Below, piece after piece: positions 17,053-25,746 of a stretch of DNA of 64,000 nucleotides; position 1 is the first letter of the stretch, and every line of letters begins with the position of its first letter. Origin of the DNA: Phycisphaeraceae bacterium (GTDB taxonomy: Bacteria > Planctomycetota > Phycisphaerae > Phycisphaerales > SM1A02); assembly GCA_019636755.1 (NCBI GenBank), contig JAHBWZ010000002.1, positions 1-64,000 on the forward strand, in the 5' to 3' direction. The notes beneath the pieces were generated by a model, which worked only from the letters and a program-made list of their open reading frames with translations, ran no database searches and was not told where the DNA came from. Position numbers and translations under genes: made by a program.

Positions 17053-18639
17053 CTACGGCGCCCACCAGTGGTCGAAGAGATGCCAGAGGTCCTTGTGGTC
17101 GATCACGTCATCGCCGTTGAAGTCGCCGTGATCACTGCTGCCCCACCGGCTCAGCAGGATCAGCAGGTCCCTGAAGTCCACGCGACAGTCACCGTTGAGA
17201 TCCTCATCCGCCGGCGCCGCCGGGATAAGGTGATAACGCCCATGGTCGCCGATCGAAACAACCTGCCCGTTCTCACTGATCGGCGAAGGCGACCCCAGGT
17301 TGATCGGCATGGGACCGAATGTCGGCGGCGCCATCACCAGGTCACGCAGTCGGCGTGGACCGCCGTTCCGCCAGATCAGCGCATGGGCTCCAGCGCCATT
17401 GAGGTAACTGACATGCCCGACCACATCACCCGAGTCGTTGATCCCGCTCGGGATCACCCTGCGGACCAGGTCCGGCGGCCAGTCCGGCATCAGTTCGCAC
17501 AGATAGCCGCTCGCATCTCCCATCACGCCGATCCCGATTCCACCGTTCGCCACGTCGACCACCCGCGCGACGAACCGACCAGCGTCGTCTGCCCCTGTGA
17601 TCACCGTTGCGGGCCATCCGCCATAGCTGGGGATCTCCGTGATGCGACCGTCGATGACCAGGAACGGGTGCACCGGAAGCGGACTCGGATAGATGCCCAC
17701 ATTCCCGGCGATGGCCCCGGATTCTCCGATTGCGATGCCCTGGCTCCGCGTCCCCGAGAACGCCCCCACGAACAGTTCGAACTGCCCGTCCTTCCAGCGG
17801 AACGCGTGCGGGTGACTCTCCGGGTACGCCGTGTAGAAGAACCCGACGACTGTCCTGTCCTCGGAGATGTCCTGCGCTTCGATGATGATGCCCTGCTCAC
17901 CGTCCACGAACGGCGGATAGATCATCTCGAACTCGTTTGTGTGGATGTTCCAGACCCAACTGAGGTGCCCGAACGCGTCACCCTCGATCGCCACAATCCC
18001 CGTCACCCACCCCGCGTCATTGATCGCGAACGCATCGCTCCACCCCGCTCCCGGCGGCCACGGCGGCGTCACGATGCCACCCGTGCTCGGCCACGCCGCA
18101 GCGCGGCGAGATGTCGCCCCGCCGCACACGAAGAAACCACAGATGTCCCCGTGATTGTTCACCGTGCCGACACCCGTACCGCATCCTCCCATCGTGATCA
18201 CCCGCTCGAAGCGGTAGCACGGCGGATACGGAAGGTCCGCCTCGTGCACGCCGGAGCACGGCCCGACCAGTCCGCCCGCGCCGGCGCCCCCGGACCCCCC
18301 GGGATCCCCGCCACCCCCGGAGTCCTTCGCCCCATCACCGGCCTCGGCGCTCTGCGCCGGACCGATGACACCTGAGAGGAAGAGCGCAACCGCGCCTGCA
18401 AAGAGCACTGCCCGAAGCAGCGCGGCGCGCCCACGCCCAGGACTGCGCCGCGGTCGGCCGACCCCGTCGGCGCTGCTCTGCGCGCGGTCCGCCCGGCGCG
18501 CACTCGACACGTCCCTTGCATCTGCCGCCCCCAAAAGCGCAGCCGGCGCCCCCGACACCACCTCCACCCAACCAGGCGCGCACCGACGCCGCACGCCGCA
18601 CCCGATCCGGCCCGTGTCACCCCGCGCTTTCCATCCCAT
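17053..18639 (-). CDS. Secreted HAF-repeat protein with dockerin-like tail
   Basis: A 528-residue frame. A hydrophobic signal core (LLRAVLFAGAVALFLSG) lies at about 75-91, so the first 70 Arg/Ala-rich residues are probably not translated and the real start lies downstream of ATG 18639. A Gly-rich linker is followed by about 320 residues of repeats in the style of extracellular HAF proteins: GTVNNHGDICGFFV, AFAINDAGWVTGIV, AQDISEDRTVVGFF, IPSGINDSGDVVGHV. Two EF-hand-like units follow (DLNGDCRVDFRDLLILLSRW and DFNGDDVIDHKDLWHLFDHW). HAF repeats form propeller-like folds of unknown ligand. It lies 120 bp upstream of the 15292 gene in the same direction. Confidence 0.7.
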   Translation of the reverse strand: MGWKARGDTGRIGCGVRRRCAPGWVEVVSGAPAALLGAADARDVSSARRADRAQSSADGVGRPRRSPGRGRAALLRAVLFAGAVALFLSGVIGPAQSAEAGDGAKDSGGGGDPGGSGGAGAGGLVGPCSGVHEADLPYPPCYRFERVITMGGCGTGVGTVNNHGDICGFFVCGGATSRRAAAWPSTGGIVTPPWPPGAGWSDAFAINDAGWVTGIVAIEGDAFGHLSWVWNIHTNEFEMIYPPFVDGEQGIIIEAQDISEDRTVVGFFYTAYPESHPHAFRWKDGQFELFVGAFSGTRSQGIAIGESGAIAGNVGIYPSPLPVHPFLVIDGRITEIPSYGGWPATVITGADDAGRFVARVVDVANGGIGIGVMGDASGYLCELMPDWPPDLVRRVIPSGINDSGDVVGHVSYLNGAGAHALIWRNGGPRRLRDLVMAPPTFGPMPINLGSPSPISENGQVVSIGDHGRYHLIPAAPADEDLNGDCRVDFRDLLILLSRWGSSDHGDFNGDDVIDHKDLWHLFDHWWAP

Positions 18640-18695
18640 TGCCGCACTCCCCGGCCCCGTGGGCCGATTCGGCGTACCCCGGGCCCAATACGACA

Positions 18696-18750
18696 GGGCC
18701 CTCGACTGGGCCCTCGACTGGGCCCTCGAGTCGACTCACGACTGGGCCCT
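18696..18750. repeat. 12-bp tandem repeat
   Basis: The unit CTCGACTGGGCC occurs twice perfectly (18701-18724), with partial or diverged units on both sides. It lies about 60 bp upstream of the annotated HAF-gene start. The copy number is too low to assign a function; polymerase slippage could vary it. Confidence 0.7.
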
Positions 18751-18926
18751 CACCCGATCCCGGACGCGGGCCCGGCCCGCATCCCTTCCCCGAATGTCGT
18801 CCGGAGTGGTTCGACCGGACTGTCTCGACCGGAGCGGTCCACCGGACCCCTGACTCTCCAACCACCGCGCCCTGACGTGACATGGGGTGACCGGACGGTC
18901 TGCACTGTACCACGTGACCCGACCCT

Positions 18927-19196
18927 GTCAAGCAGTGGTCATGTCCATGAACACGGCGGTGCACAGACGGTGAGCAAGGAGCCTCACGGATCGACCGTCG
19001 CGCACGAACCACCGTCCCTGTAGAGAGACGTCATGGCAGGTCCGCATCATCGACACCAGATGTTCGACACCACGACCGACGACACGCATCTCGGGCAAAC
19101 CTTCAGCCTGCACTGTTCGTCTGCACGCTTCCGCGGGTGTCGCTGCGCTCCAGGACGCTGCGGCTCCGCGCGTCCAGGCCTTCGGCCTGTCGCGTG
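18927..19196. repeat. Fullest copy of the dispersed intergenic repeat
   Basis: Positions 18927-19048 match 11-135, and 19044-19196 match 15001-15150, so this copy joins two blocks that occur separately elsewhere. It contains CAGGCC-TTC-GGCCTG at 19175-19189, the same stem as the 15130 copy. It lies in a 1.27-kb gap (18640-19906) in which I found no credible gene. The order of blocks suggests a composite element that has decayed in the other places. Confidence 0.65.
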
Positions 19197-19372
19197 CATG
19201 GGGAGCAGCGCTCGACCACGAGGAAGATAGCGGCCGACATCGGCGTGCACGCGTGGACGCTGTGAGAGAGATCGAGCGATCGAGCGCACGCCCGCGCATG
19301 CACGAGTCAGCAACCTTGACGATGCACCCGGGCAGAGCGCCGTGCACGCCCTCGCCCTCTGGACGCGCAAGC

Positions 19373-19398
19373 GCAGGGGGGCTGAAGCGCCCCCCTGC
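19373..19398. repeat. G6/C6 hairpin element, second copy
   Basis: This has the same 10-bp arms and TGAAGC loop as 14677-14702, followed by the same CAACCCCCC and GGATGGATGATCC block. Confidence 0.6.
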
Positions 19399-19582
19399 AA
19401 CCCCCCTCGCGGATGGATGATCCGGGGAACGTCTTGACTCGCAACAAGGCGATCACGGACGCGCCGCTCCCGACGCGCCGTCGGCACCGGTCGTTCTGCG
19501 CGCCACCACGGACCCGATGCGCGCAACCACCACCCCTCGCGCGCCGGCTGACCACAACAATCCGCCTGCGCGCAAGGGGGTT

Positions 19583-19607
19583 GCAGGGGGGCCTCAGCCC
19601 CCCCTGC
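19583..19607. repeat. G6/C6 hairpin element, inverted copy
   Basis: GCAGGGGGGC pairs with GCCCCCCCTGC (one extra C) around CTCA. The flanking GGGGGTTGCAGG on its left is the complement of the TGCAACCCCC found on the right of the other copies, so this copy is inverted. With 19373-19398 it encloses about 185 bp as an inverted pair. Confidence 0.55.
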
Positions 19608-19906
19608 GCTCGCGCACCCGTACGGAACACCACATGATCGTCGAGCCCTGACGTCAATCGCGGTCCTTGAAAGACATCGAGCAAGCGATCACGAGTCAGC
19701 GTCCCTGTCGATACATCCACTCGATTCGTGGCATCGACCCATGCGCGCCGGCGCACCGTGATTCCCGGACATGCCACGTCATCTCGCAGGGTCTCCCGAA
19801 GCCGCATCACCGCACCCGCTTCCGCGCGCCCGGCCCGCCGTCAGGCCGCATCGATCCGTGCAGATCGGATGGTCTGCGGTTGGACCTGGTCCATCGGAGC
19901 CACGCC

Positions 19907-21469
19907 ATGCTGCACCCTCTCATGCCGTCCGACACGCCGACGACCGTGCGCCCCCGCGGGGACCGGACCCGCGCCGGACGATCGGGCGCGGGTCTCGCCG
20001 CGCTCGCGGCGCTGTGTCTTCCCGCCCTGGATGCGGCGGCGGCGGATCTGCATGTGCCGTCGGCCTCGTTCCCGACCATCCAGAGCGCGGTGCAGGCCGC
20101 GCAGCCCGGAGACCGCGTGATCGTCGCCGCGGGAACGTACGCCGAGCGGATCGACATGCAGAACCGCATGATCACGCTCACCGCGCCGTCCGGGCCGCAG
20201 TCGACCACGATCCATGCCGGCGGTATCGGCCCCGTGATCAGCAATCCGGGCACCAACGCCGTCATCCACGGCTTCACGCTGGCGGGCGGACTCGGCGGGT
20301 ACGGCGGCGGCATCGCGATCACCGGCACCAGTCCGTGGGTCGTTGACTGCGTCGTGCTGGACAACCTCGCGACGTTCGGAGGCGGCGTCTCCGTGCGCTC
20401 CGGCGGCGCCCCGATGTTCATCCGATGCCGGTTCTCCGACAACACCGCGAACTTCGGTGGCGGCGTGTACCTCCGGGACGGCTCCACCGGTACGTTCTTC
20501 GACTGCGTCGTGCAGGACAACGTGACGCTCACCGGCACCGGCGCGGGCGTACACGTCAACCTCTCCACGCTGGCGATGCGCTCGTGCGTGATCTACCGCA
20601 ACGACTCGATCACGAAGTCCGGCGGCGGCATCTTCGCCTCGTCCAGCACGACGACGCTGATCGACTGCACGATCTCCACCAACCTGGCGCTGGAGAACGG
20701 CGGCGGTCTCATGACCAGCGCCGGCTCGCTCTCCATGGTGGGATGCATCCTCGAGAACAACCACGCCCAGCAGGGCGGCGGCTGGTACGGGTACGCCACC
20801 GCGGCGCACCTGGTGAGCAGCCTGTTCCGCTGGAACTCCGCGGCGTTCGGCGGCGGCGCATTCCTGCTGGGAGCCCAGCCGCGCCTGACGAACACCACGA
20901 TCGCCGACAACTGGGCCTCCGGATCCGGCGGCGGGCTGCGCGTGGTGACCGCGGCACCGGTCCTCTGCAATGCCATCCTCTGGGGGAACTACCCGGACCA
21001 GGTGAGCCGCGTGCAGGACGGCACGTCGTTCTACTTCTCGTGCATCCAGGGCGGATGGACCGGGGCAGGATCCGGGAACATCTCCGACAATCCGCAGTTC
21101 GTCGATGCGCTCAACGGTGATCACCGCCTGCATGCATCGTCGCCGTGCATCAACGCGGGCGACTCGACCGCCCTGCCCGGCGAACTGGCCGGACTCAGCG
21201 ATCCGCAGTCGCTGTCCGCGCTGGGGCTGGACCTGGCCGGCGAGGCCCGGATCATGGGCAGCGCGATCGATCACGGCGCCTACGAGCTTCCGGACGCGGG
21301 ATGCCGCGCTGACCTCAACGATGACGGCGTGGTGAACTTCCGCGACCTTCTCGCGGTCGTCCGCTCGTTCGGTCCGTGCGACGGGTGCCGGGAGGACCTC
21401 ACCGACGACGGCGTCGTCAGCGTGTGGGACCTCATCGCGCTGCTCGCGGCATGGGGTGCCTGCCCCTGA
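19907..21469 (+). CDS. Secreted right-handed beta-helix protein with dockerin-like tail
   Basis: A 520-residue protein; ATG 19907 is preceded by GGAG. The signal region ends near ALDAAAAD. The body begins HVPSASFPTIQSAVQAAQPG, the typical opening of right-handed beta-helix (pectate-lyase-like) domains in which an IQSAV motif precedes AGTYAE. About twelve rungs with GGG and N-x-A motifs follow (GGGVSV, NTANFGGGVYL, GGGIFAS, GGGLMTS). The tail has two EF-hand-like repeats, DLNDDGVVNFRDLLAVVRSF and DLTDDGVVSVWDLIALLAAW. It is extracellular and perhaps polysaccharide-associated; the catalytic role is undetermined. It is paralogous in architecture to the 15292 gene but on the other strand. Confidence 0.8.
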   Translation: MLHPLMPSDTPTTVRPRGDRTRAGRSGAGLAALAALCLPALDAAAADLHVPSASFPTIQSAVQAAQPGDRVIVAAGTYAERIDMQNRMITLTAPSGPQSTTIHAGGIGPVISNPGTNAVIHGFTLAGGLGGYGGGIAITGTSPWVVDCVVLDNLATFGGGVSVRSGGAPMFIRCRFSDNTANFGGGVYLRDGSTGTFFDCVVQDNVTLTGTGAGVHVNLSTLAMRSCVIYRNDSITKSGGGIFASSSTTTLIDCTISTNLALENGGGLMTSAGSLSMVGCILENNHAQQGGGWYGYATAAHLVSSLFRWNSAAFGGGAFLLGAQPRLTNTTIADNWASGSGGGLRVVTAAPVLCNAILWGNYPDQVSRVQDGTSFYFSCIQGGWTGAGSGNISDNPQFVDALNGDHRLHASSPCINAGDSTALPGELAGLSDPQSLSALGLDLAGEARIMGSAIDHGAYELPDAGCRADLNDDGVVNFRDLLAVVRSFGPCDGCREDLTDDGVVSVWDLIALLAAWGACP

Positions 21470-21568
21470 GCGCGTCGTCCCGGTCAAGGACGTCGTCACC
21501 GGAGGCACGACGCGGCGGGACCGCGATCGGCGCGCCGGCTGAGCGGATGACCCGCGGCGCGCGCCACC

Positions 21569-22549
21569 CTACTTCGCGCCCGCCTTCGTGCCGGTGTCGA
21601 TCACCACGTCGGCGCGATGCTCATCCGATGGTTCCAGCCCCTCGCCACGCCCGGGCTGCAGCGAGACCGTGAGCATGCGCACGCCCGGAAGCCGCCGGCG
21701 CAGTTCCAGCACCGTCCCGCCCTCGAAGTCGCTGTGAAACTGCCCGACGAGCAGCACGACGGGCCGATGCCCGCGGCGTACCGCCCTTGCCGTCGACTCC
21801 GCCATCGTGGCATCCCACGTCAATTGGCTTCGAAAGATCGCCGTGACACGCTCGTCATCCTCCGACTCGGCCCCGCCGAACTCGAAGAACCGCTCCCGGT
21901 ACCCGCTCTCCATCGGCAGTTCGTCGGGCCAGTCCACCAGGGCGCGGCGCTCCGGCGGCAGACCGGCCAGGCGCTCGTATCCATGCAGCCGCGCCGCCCG
22001 GACGTACTGCCGCGGCGCATTCGCGGCGATCACCGCACCACCGGCCTCCTTCGCCGCGTCGATCACGGGCTGATACCACGCCGCCCACGATCCCTCGCCG
22101 GCCCACGACTCGCTGTGCGTCAGGCGCGCCAGTTGCGCCGCGTCGATGAACCCGTCCAGGTAGTCGTCCACGAGGCCCTGTTCGTGTCGCTCCAGCATTT
22201 CGAGCGCCACCGCGATGTCCGGAGCGAGCGCGCCCAGGTCCTCGACCAGCGCGCGCTGCACGGCATGGCCAAGCGCGTCATCGTGCTGCTCTCCCAGGAT
22301 CACCACGTCCGCCACCAGCGCGTCCGCGAGAAGTCCGTCCCAGGACAGCCGATCGCCGCTCTGTCCGTCCCAGATCGCGCACGCCCGCGGATCCGCGCTC
22401 GATGCCTGCACCGGCGCGCTCCGCGCCGCGGCGGCGCTGCCCGGGACGGTCCGGCAGGCGCCAAGCAGCCCGGCGACGGACAGGCCCGCCAGGAGAAGGA
22501 ACACGTGCCGGCGTGGTGATGCATGACCCGCCCATCCCGATCCGCTCAT
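21569..22549 (-). CDS. ChaN-like haem-binding lipoprotein
   Basis: A 326-residue protein starting MSGSGWAG with AGGA before the ATG. A lipobox (VAGLLGACR) marks a lipoprotein. The mature part contains LADALVADVVILGEQHDDAL near residue 80, VALEMLERHEQ, and VLLVGQFHSDFEGGT near the end. These are the conserved GE.HDD, E.. and G..H blocks of the ChaN/Tiki-like family (haem-binding uptake proteins). ChaN binds haem at the outer membrane in iron-uptake loci. The neighbours here are Sua5 and TolC rather than iron genes, so an iron role is not supported by context. Confidence 0.8.
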   Translation of the reverse strand: MSGSGWAGHASPRRHVFLLLAGLSVAGLLGACRTVPGSAAAARSAPVQASSADPRACAIWDGQSGDRLSWDGLLADALVADVVILGEQHDDALGHAVQRALVEDLGALAPDIAVALEMLERHEQGLVDDYLDGFIDAAQLARLTHSESWAGEGSWAAWYQPVIDAAKEAGGAVIAANAPRQYVRAARLHGYERLAGLPPERRALVDWPDELPMESGYRERFFEFGGAESEDDERVTAIFRSQLTWDATMAESTARAVRRGHRPVVLLVGQFHSDFEGGTVLELRRRLPGVRMLTVSLQPGRGEGLEPSDEHRADVVIDTGTKAGAK

Positions 22550-22601
22550 TCCTGGCACGCTCCGGTCTCCGGTGTTGCTGCTGATCCTGCCGACGCTGAT
22601 G

Positions 22602-22640
22602 ATGCCGATGATGCCGATGATGCCGATGATGCCGATGATA
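22602..22640. repeat. 9-bp tandem repeat, about 4.3 copies
   Basis: The unit ATGCCGATG is repeated perfectly from 22602 to 22637 and continues partially. It lies in the 145-bp gap between the Sua5 gene and the downstream ChaN-like gene, so copy-number change could alter spacing in a read-through transcript. Confidence 0.85.
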
Positions 22641-22694
22641 GTGGCCCCCGCTCGGCGGGATGCCTCGTCGCCGCCGTCCACCCGCGCGGGTCGC

Positions 22695-23687
22695 TCAGAA
22701 CATCTGCGCCGCCCTCGACAGCCGGTCGTGCACCGCCTGCCAGAGCGCACCTTCGCGCGGCGGTGCGGCCACCACGATGCAGCCGACATCCAGTGCATCG
22801 GCGGCCCTGAGCACGGCGTAGAGGCGCGCAGCGTATGCCTCCGCATCCGCCGGCATGGGGAAGATCACATGCCGTGGATCCAGGCCGCGGACCGTCGCGC
22901 CGCCCGCCATCACGATGGCACATCGCTCCGTCGCCTCGGCCGCCACCTCCGCGACCGCATCCGCGGGCACGATGCGCACCGGCGTGGCCGGGGCGTAGTG
23001 GCGAAGCGCGGTGCCGGGCGAGGCATCCTGCCCGGCGATCCGCACATCGACCAGGTCCGGCAGGATGTCGCGGAGCATCTCCGGCGTGACCGATCCCGGG
23101 CGCAGCACGCGCGGCGGCACCGACGTCAGGTCGAGCACCGTGGACTCCAGCCCGACCTCGCAGGGGCCGCCGTCCAGCACCAGGATGTCCGGCTCGCGGA
23201 CGAAGTCCGCCAGCACATGCGCGGCGGTGGTCGGCGAGACGCCCCCGGACCGGTTGGCCGACGGCGCCGCCAGCGGCGCGCCGACCTGCCGAAGCAGTTC
23301 GCGCGCCACCGGGTGCCGCGGCGAACGGACGGCGACGGTGTCGCGCCCGGCGCTCACGACCCGCGGAAGCGCCGGATGGCGCGGAAGCACCATCGAGAGC
23401 GGACCGGGCCAGAAGCGGGCGGCGCAGCGTTCCACCACGGCGCGCTGCGCGACGGTGAGCGCGTCGGCCACCTGGCCGATCTCGCGCGCCGATGCGACAT
23501 GCACGATGAGCGGGTTGTCCGCGGGACGCCCCTTGAGCTCGAAGATCCGCCGGACGGCTGCCTCGTCGAAGGCGCATGCACCCAGCCCGTACACGGTCTC
23601 CGTCGGGAATGCCACGACGCCGCCCGCGCGGAGCTGCGCGGCGGCCTCCTGGATCCCCTGCGGGGAGGGCTCAAGACGACGGGCCAT
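22695..23687 (-). CDS. L-threonylcarbamoyladenylate synthase (Sua5/YwlC type)
   Basis: A 330-residue protein. The YrdC-like catalytic domain spans about 10-205: FPTETVYGLG at 27-36, KGRPADNPL at 52-60, and SANRSGGVSPTTA around 142-154. An extra C-terminal Sua5 domain of about 110 residues makes this the long Sua5 form rather than short TsaC. The enzyme makes threonylcarbamoyl-AMP from threonine, bicarbonate and ATP for t6A37 on ANN-decoding tRNAs, in the cytoplasm. Its start overlaps the end of the upstream TolC-like gene by 17 bp, so the two are probably co-transcribed. A housekeeping role is expected. Confidence 0.92.
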   Translation of the reverse strand: MARRLEPSPQGIQEAAAQLRAGGVVAFPTETVYGLGACAFDEAAVRRIFELKGRPADNPLIVHVASAREIGQVADALTVAQRAVVERCAARFWPGPLSMVLPRHPALPRVVSAGRDTVAVRSPRHPVARELLRQVGAPLAAPSANRSGGVSPTTAAHVLADFVREPDILVLDGGPCEVGLESTVLDLTSVPPRVLRPGSVTPEMLRDILPDLVDVRIAGQDASPGTALRHYAPATPVRIVPADAVAEVAAEATERCAIVMAGGATVRGLDPRHVIFPMPADAEAYAARLYAVLRAADALDVGCIVVAAPPREGALWQAVHDRLSRAAQMF

Positions 23688-25488
23688 CGGAGCGTGGTCG
23701 ATCCTTTCCGAACGCCGACTCCACGTCCATGACGGATGGCGGCAGCGACTCGAACGTGAATCCGTTCGCCTCCAGCCCCGTGCCGACCGCGCGATCGAGC
23801 TGCGCCAGGGCGCGACGGAAGTCCGCCAGCGCCGCGAACTCCTGCCGCGTCGCGGACGCCATCAGGTCCTGCTGCTGGAACTTGAGGTTCAGGAACTCCG
23901 GCGTCAGGCCCGTGATCTTCTCCTCGCGCACCAGGAGCGCCCGGAGATTCTCGGCCTGCGCGACGCGGAACGAGCGCGTAGCCTCGATCAATTCATGCCC
24001 GGCGAAGACGCCGCGCAGCGCGTCCTTCACCTCCACGATGACGTCCTGCACGGACTGGCGGTACCGCACCCACGCCTGGGTGCGCTGCAGTCGCGCCGAG
24101 CGCTCGCCCGCCTCGGCGGCGCGGTTGCCCAGCGGATACTCCAGGGCCAGTGCCACCAGGTACTGCGCGGCATCGAGGTCCGCCGCGGCCCGCGCCGCAC
24201 TGCCGGCGCCGCCGCGCGTGCCGAAGTACGCGGCCTCCGCGCGAAGGCTGAGATCCGGGAGCCGGGCGTTGTCCGCCAGTCCGAGCCGGATCGACGCATC
24301 GACCACCGCCAGCCGCGCCCGCTCGATCTCGCCGCGGCGCTCCAGGGCGGTGGTGATGAGTCCGTCGAAGTCAGCGCGGAGCGCCGCGGCCGCAACGCCG
24401 TCGGACGTCCGCAGCAGCGCCTCGGAGCCGATCGGCAGATCCGGATCGTTCATGAGCACCTTCAGCCGGTCCGATGCCGATCGGACCGCGCGCTGCGCGC
24501 GGATGATGTCCGCCCGGCGCTGCTCCACGCGCGCCACCGCGTCCGCGTACTCGGCGGGTCGCGCGTCGAACGAACGCCGCCGCTCCAGGACATCGCGGAC
24601 CTGCGTGCCCACTTCATACAGCCACTCGGCCACCGTCAGGTCGTTCCACGCCTGCGCCAGATTCCAGTACGCGTCCTGCACCTCCAGCAGCACGCGCTCC
24701 AGTTCCACCCGGACCTGCGTCCGTGCGCTCTCCTCGCGCGCCGCGGCCAGGCGGATGTTCGCCGTCGTCACCGCCGACCCGAACCCGCGCAGCAGCGGCT
24801 GCACGATCGAGGCGCGGACCGCCGCGGTCCAGGTGGGATCGAAGGGAAGCTGGAACGACGTCTGCCGGAGCCGGAACCGCTCCAGTTCACCCTGCACGCT
24901 GATCGTGCCGCCGGAGCGCATCAGCATGCGCACACCCGTGTCCAGCCGGTACCGCTCGAACGCCTGCGATCCGGCGAAGAACACGCCCGGCGGAAGACTC
25001 TGGTCGTTCTGTGCGAACTCGGCGTTGCCGAAGAGCACGACGTCGAACGCCGCCTCCGCCGCCAGTCGATCCTCGGCGCCGATCTCGGGCTCCAGCCGCG
25101 CGGCGCCGAGGGCCAGGTTCCGCGTGACCGCGGAGTCGACCGCGTGCCGCATGTCGATCGCGATGATGCGCTGCGCCTCCCCGTGGAGGTCGGGGCCCAT
25201 CATGCGCCCGGTCTCCGGCGCGTCGCGCTGCGGACCGATCGCCGCCAGTTCGTCCAGCCGCGCCGCGAGCATCTGCTCCACTGGACCGGGTCCCGGTTCC
25301 GCCGGAATCTCCCGGACGCGCGAGGATCGATCGGCGGCGGCGGGGGCGTGCCGGGCGCGCGCCGGCTCCGCGAGTCGGATCGGGCCCGCCTCCTCTTCCG
25401 CCGGGAACAGCGCGCGTCCGGGGCTGCAGGACGCGAGCGACATGAGCGCGGCGGCCAGCACGGCCGGCGCGCCGACGCGAACAGTCAT
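23671..25488 (-). CDS. TolC-family outer membrane efflux lipoprotein
   Basis: A 605-residue protein starting MTVRVGAPAV, with lipobox LMSLASCS giving a mature N-terminal Cys at residue 21. The body has the long helical hairpins of outer membrane efflux proteins: repeated Ala/Arg/Glu-rich helices (LEVQDAYWNLAQAWNDL, ARVEQRRADIIRAQRA, LVALALEYPLGNRAAEAGER). TolC proteins form trimeric outer-membrane channels for RND or type I export. No membrane-fusion or pump gene is adjacent. It could be a non-canonical efflux or secretion channel. Other in-frame ATGs upstream (such as 25530) would lengthen the n-region; 25488 gives the standard signal. Confidence 0.85.
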   Translation of the reverse strand: MTVRVGAPAVLAAALMSLASCSPGRALFPAEEEAGPIRLAEPARARHAPAAADRSSRVREIPAEPGPGPVEQMLAARLDELAAIGPQRDAPETGRMMGPDLHGEAQRIIAIDMRHAVDSAVTRNLALGAARLEPEIGAEDRLAAEAAFDVVLFGNAEFAQNDQSLPPGVFFAGSQAFERYRLDTGVRMLMRSGGTISVQGELERFRLRQTSFQLPFDPTWTAAVRASIVQPLLRGFGSAVTTANIRLAAAREESARTQVRVELERVLLEVQDAYWNLAQAWNDLTVAEWLYEVGTQVRDVLERRRSFDARPAEYADAVARVEQRRADIIRAQRAVRSASDRLKVLMNDPDLPIGSEALLRTSDGVAAAALRADFDGLITTALERRGEIERARLAVVDASIRLGLADNARLPDLSLRAEAAYFGTRGGAGSAARAAADLDAAQYLVALALEYPLGNRAAEAGERSARLQRTQAWVRYRQSVQDVIVEVKDALRGVFAGHELIEATRSFRVAQAENLRALLVREEKITGLTPEFLNLKFQQQDLMASATRQEFAALADFRRALAQLDRAVGTGLEANGFTFESLPPSVMDVESAFGKDRPRSDGPSS

Positions 25489-25746
25489 GCAACCGGAGCG
25501 TGAGACCGACTGGCAGGTTGTCCACTTCATATCGACAGGATTCCCACTTCGCCCGGGACGCGACTGGCGCGGCGCCGATCGGCCCCGCGGCACGATCCCG
25601 CGTCCGGGGCAGGGAGCGTATGGCGTCATCCATCGCTCGCGCCGCCCGGGCACCGAGGTTCGCCGAACGGCCGGTCCGGTCCGGCGAAACCGCTATCGTA
25701 CGGGCCCTGCCACGATCCGGCTGACTCTCGATCCTCCGAGCCTGCC

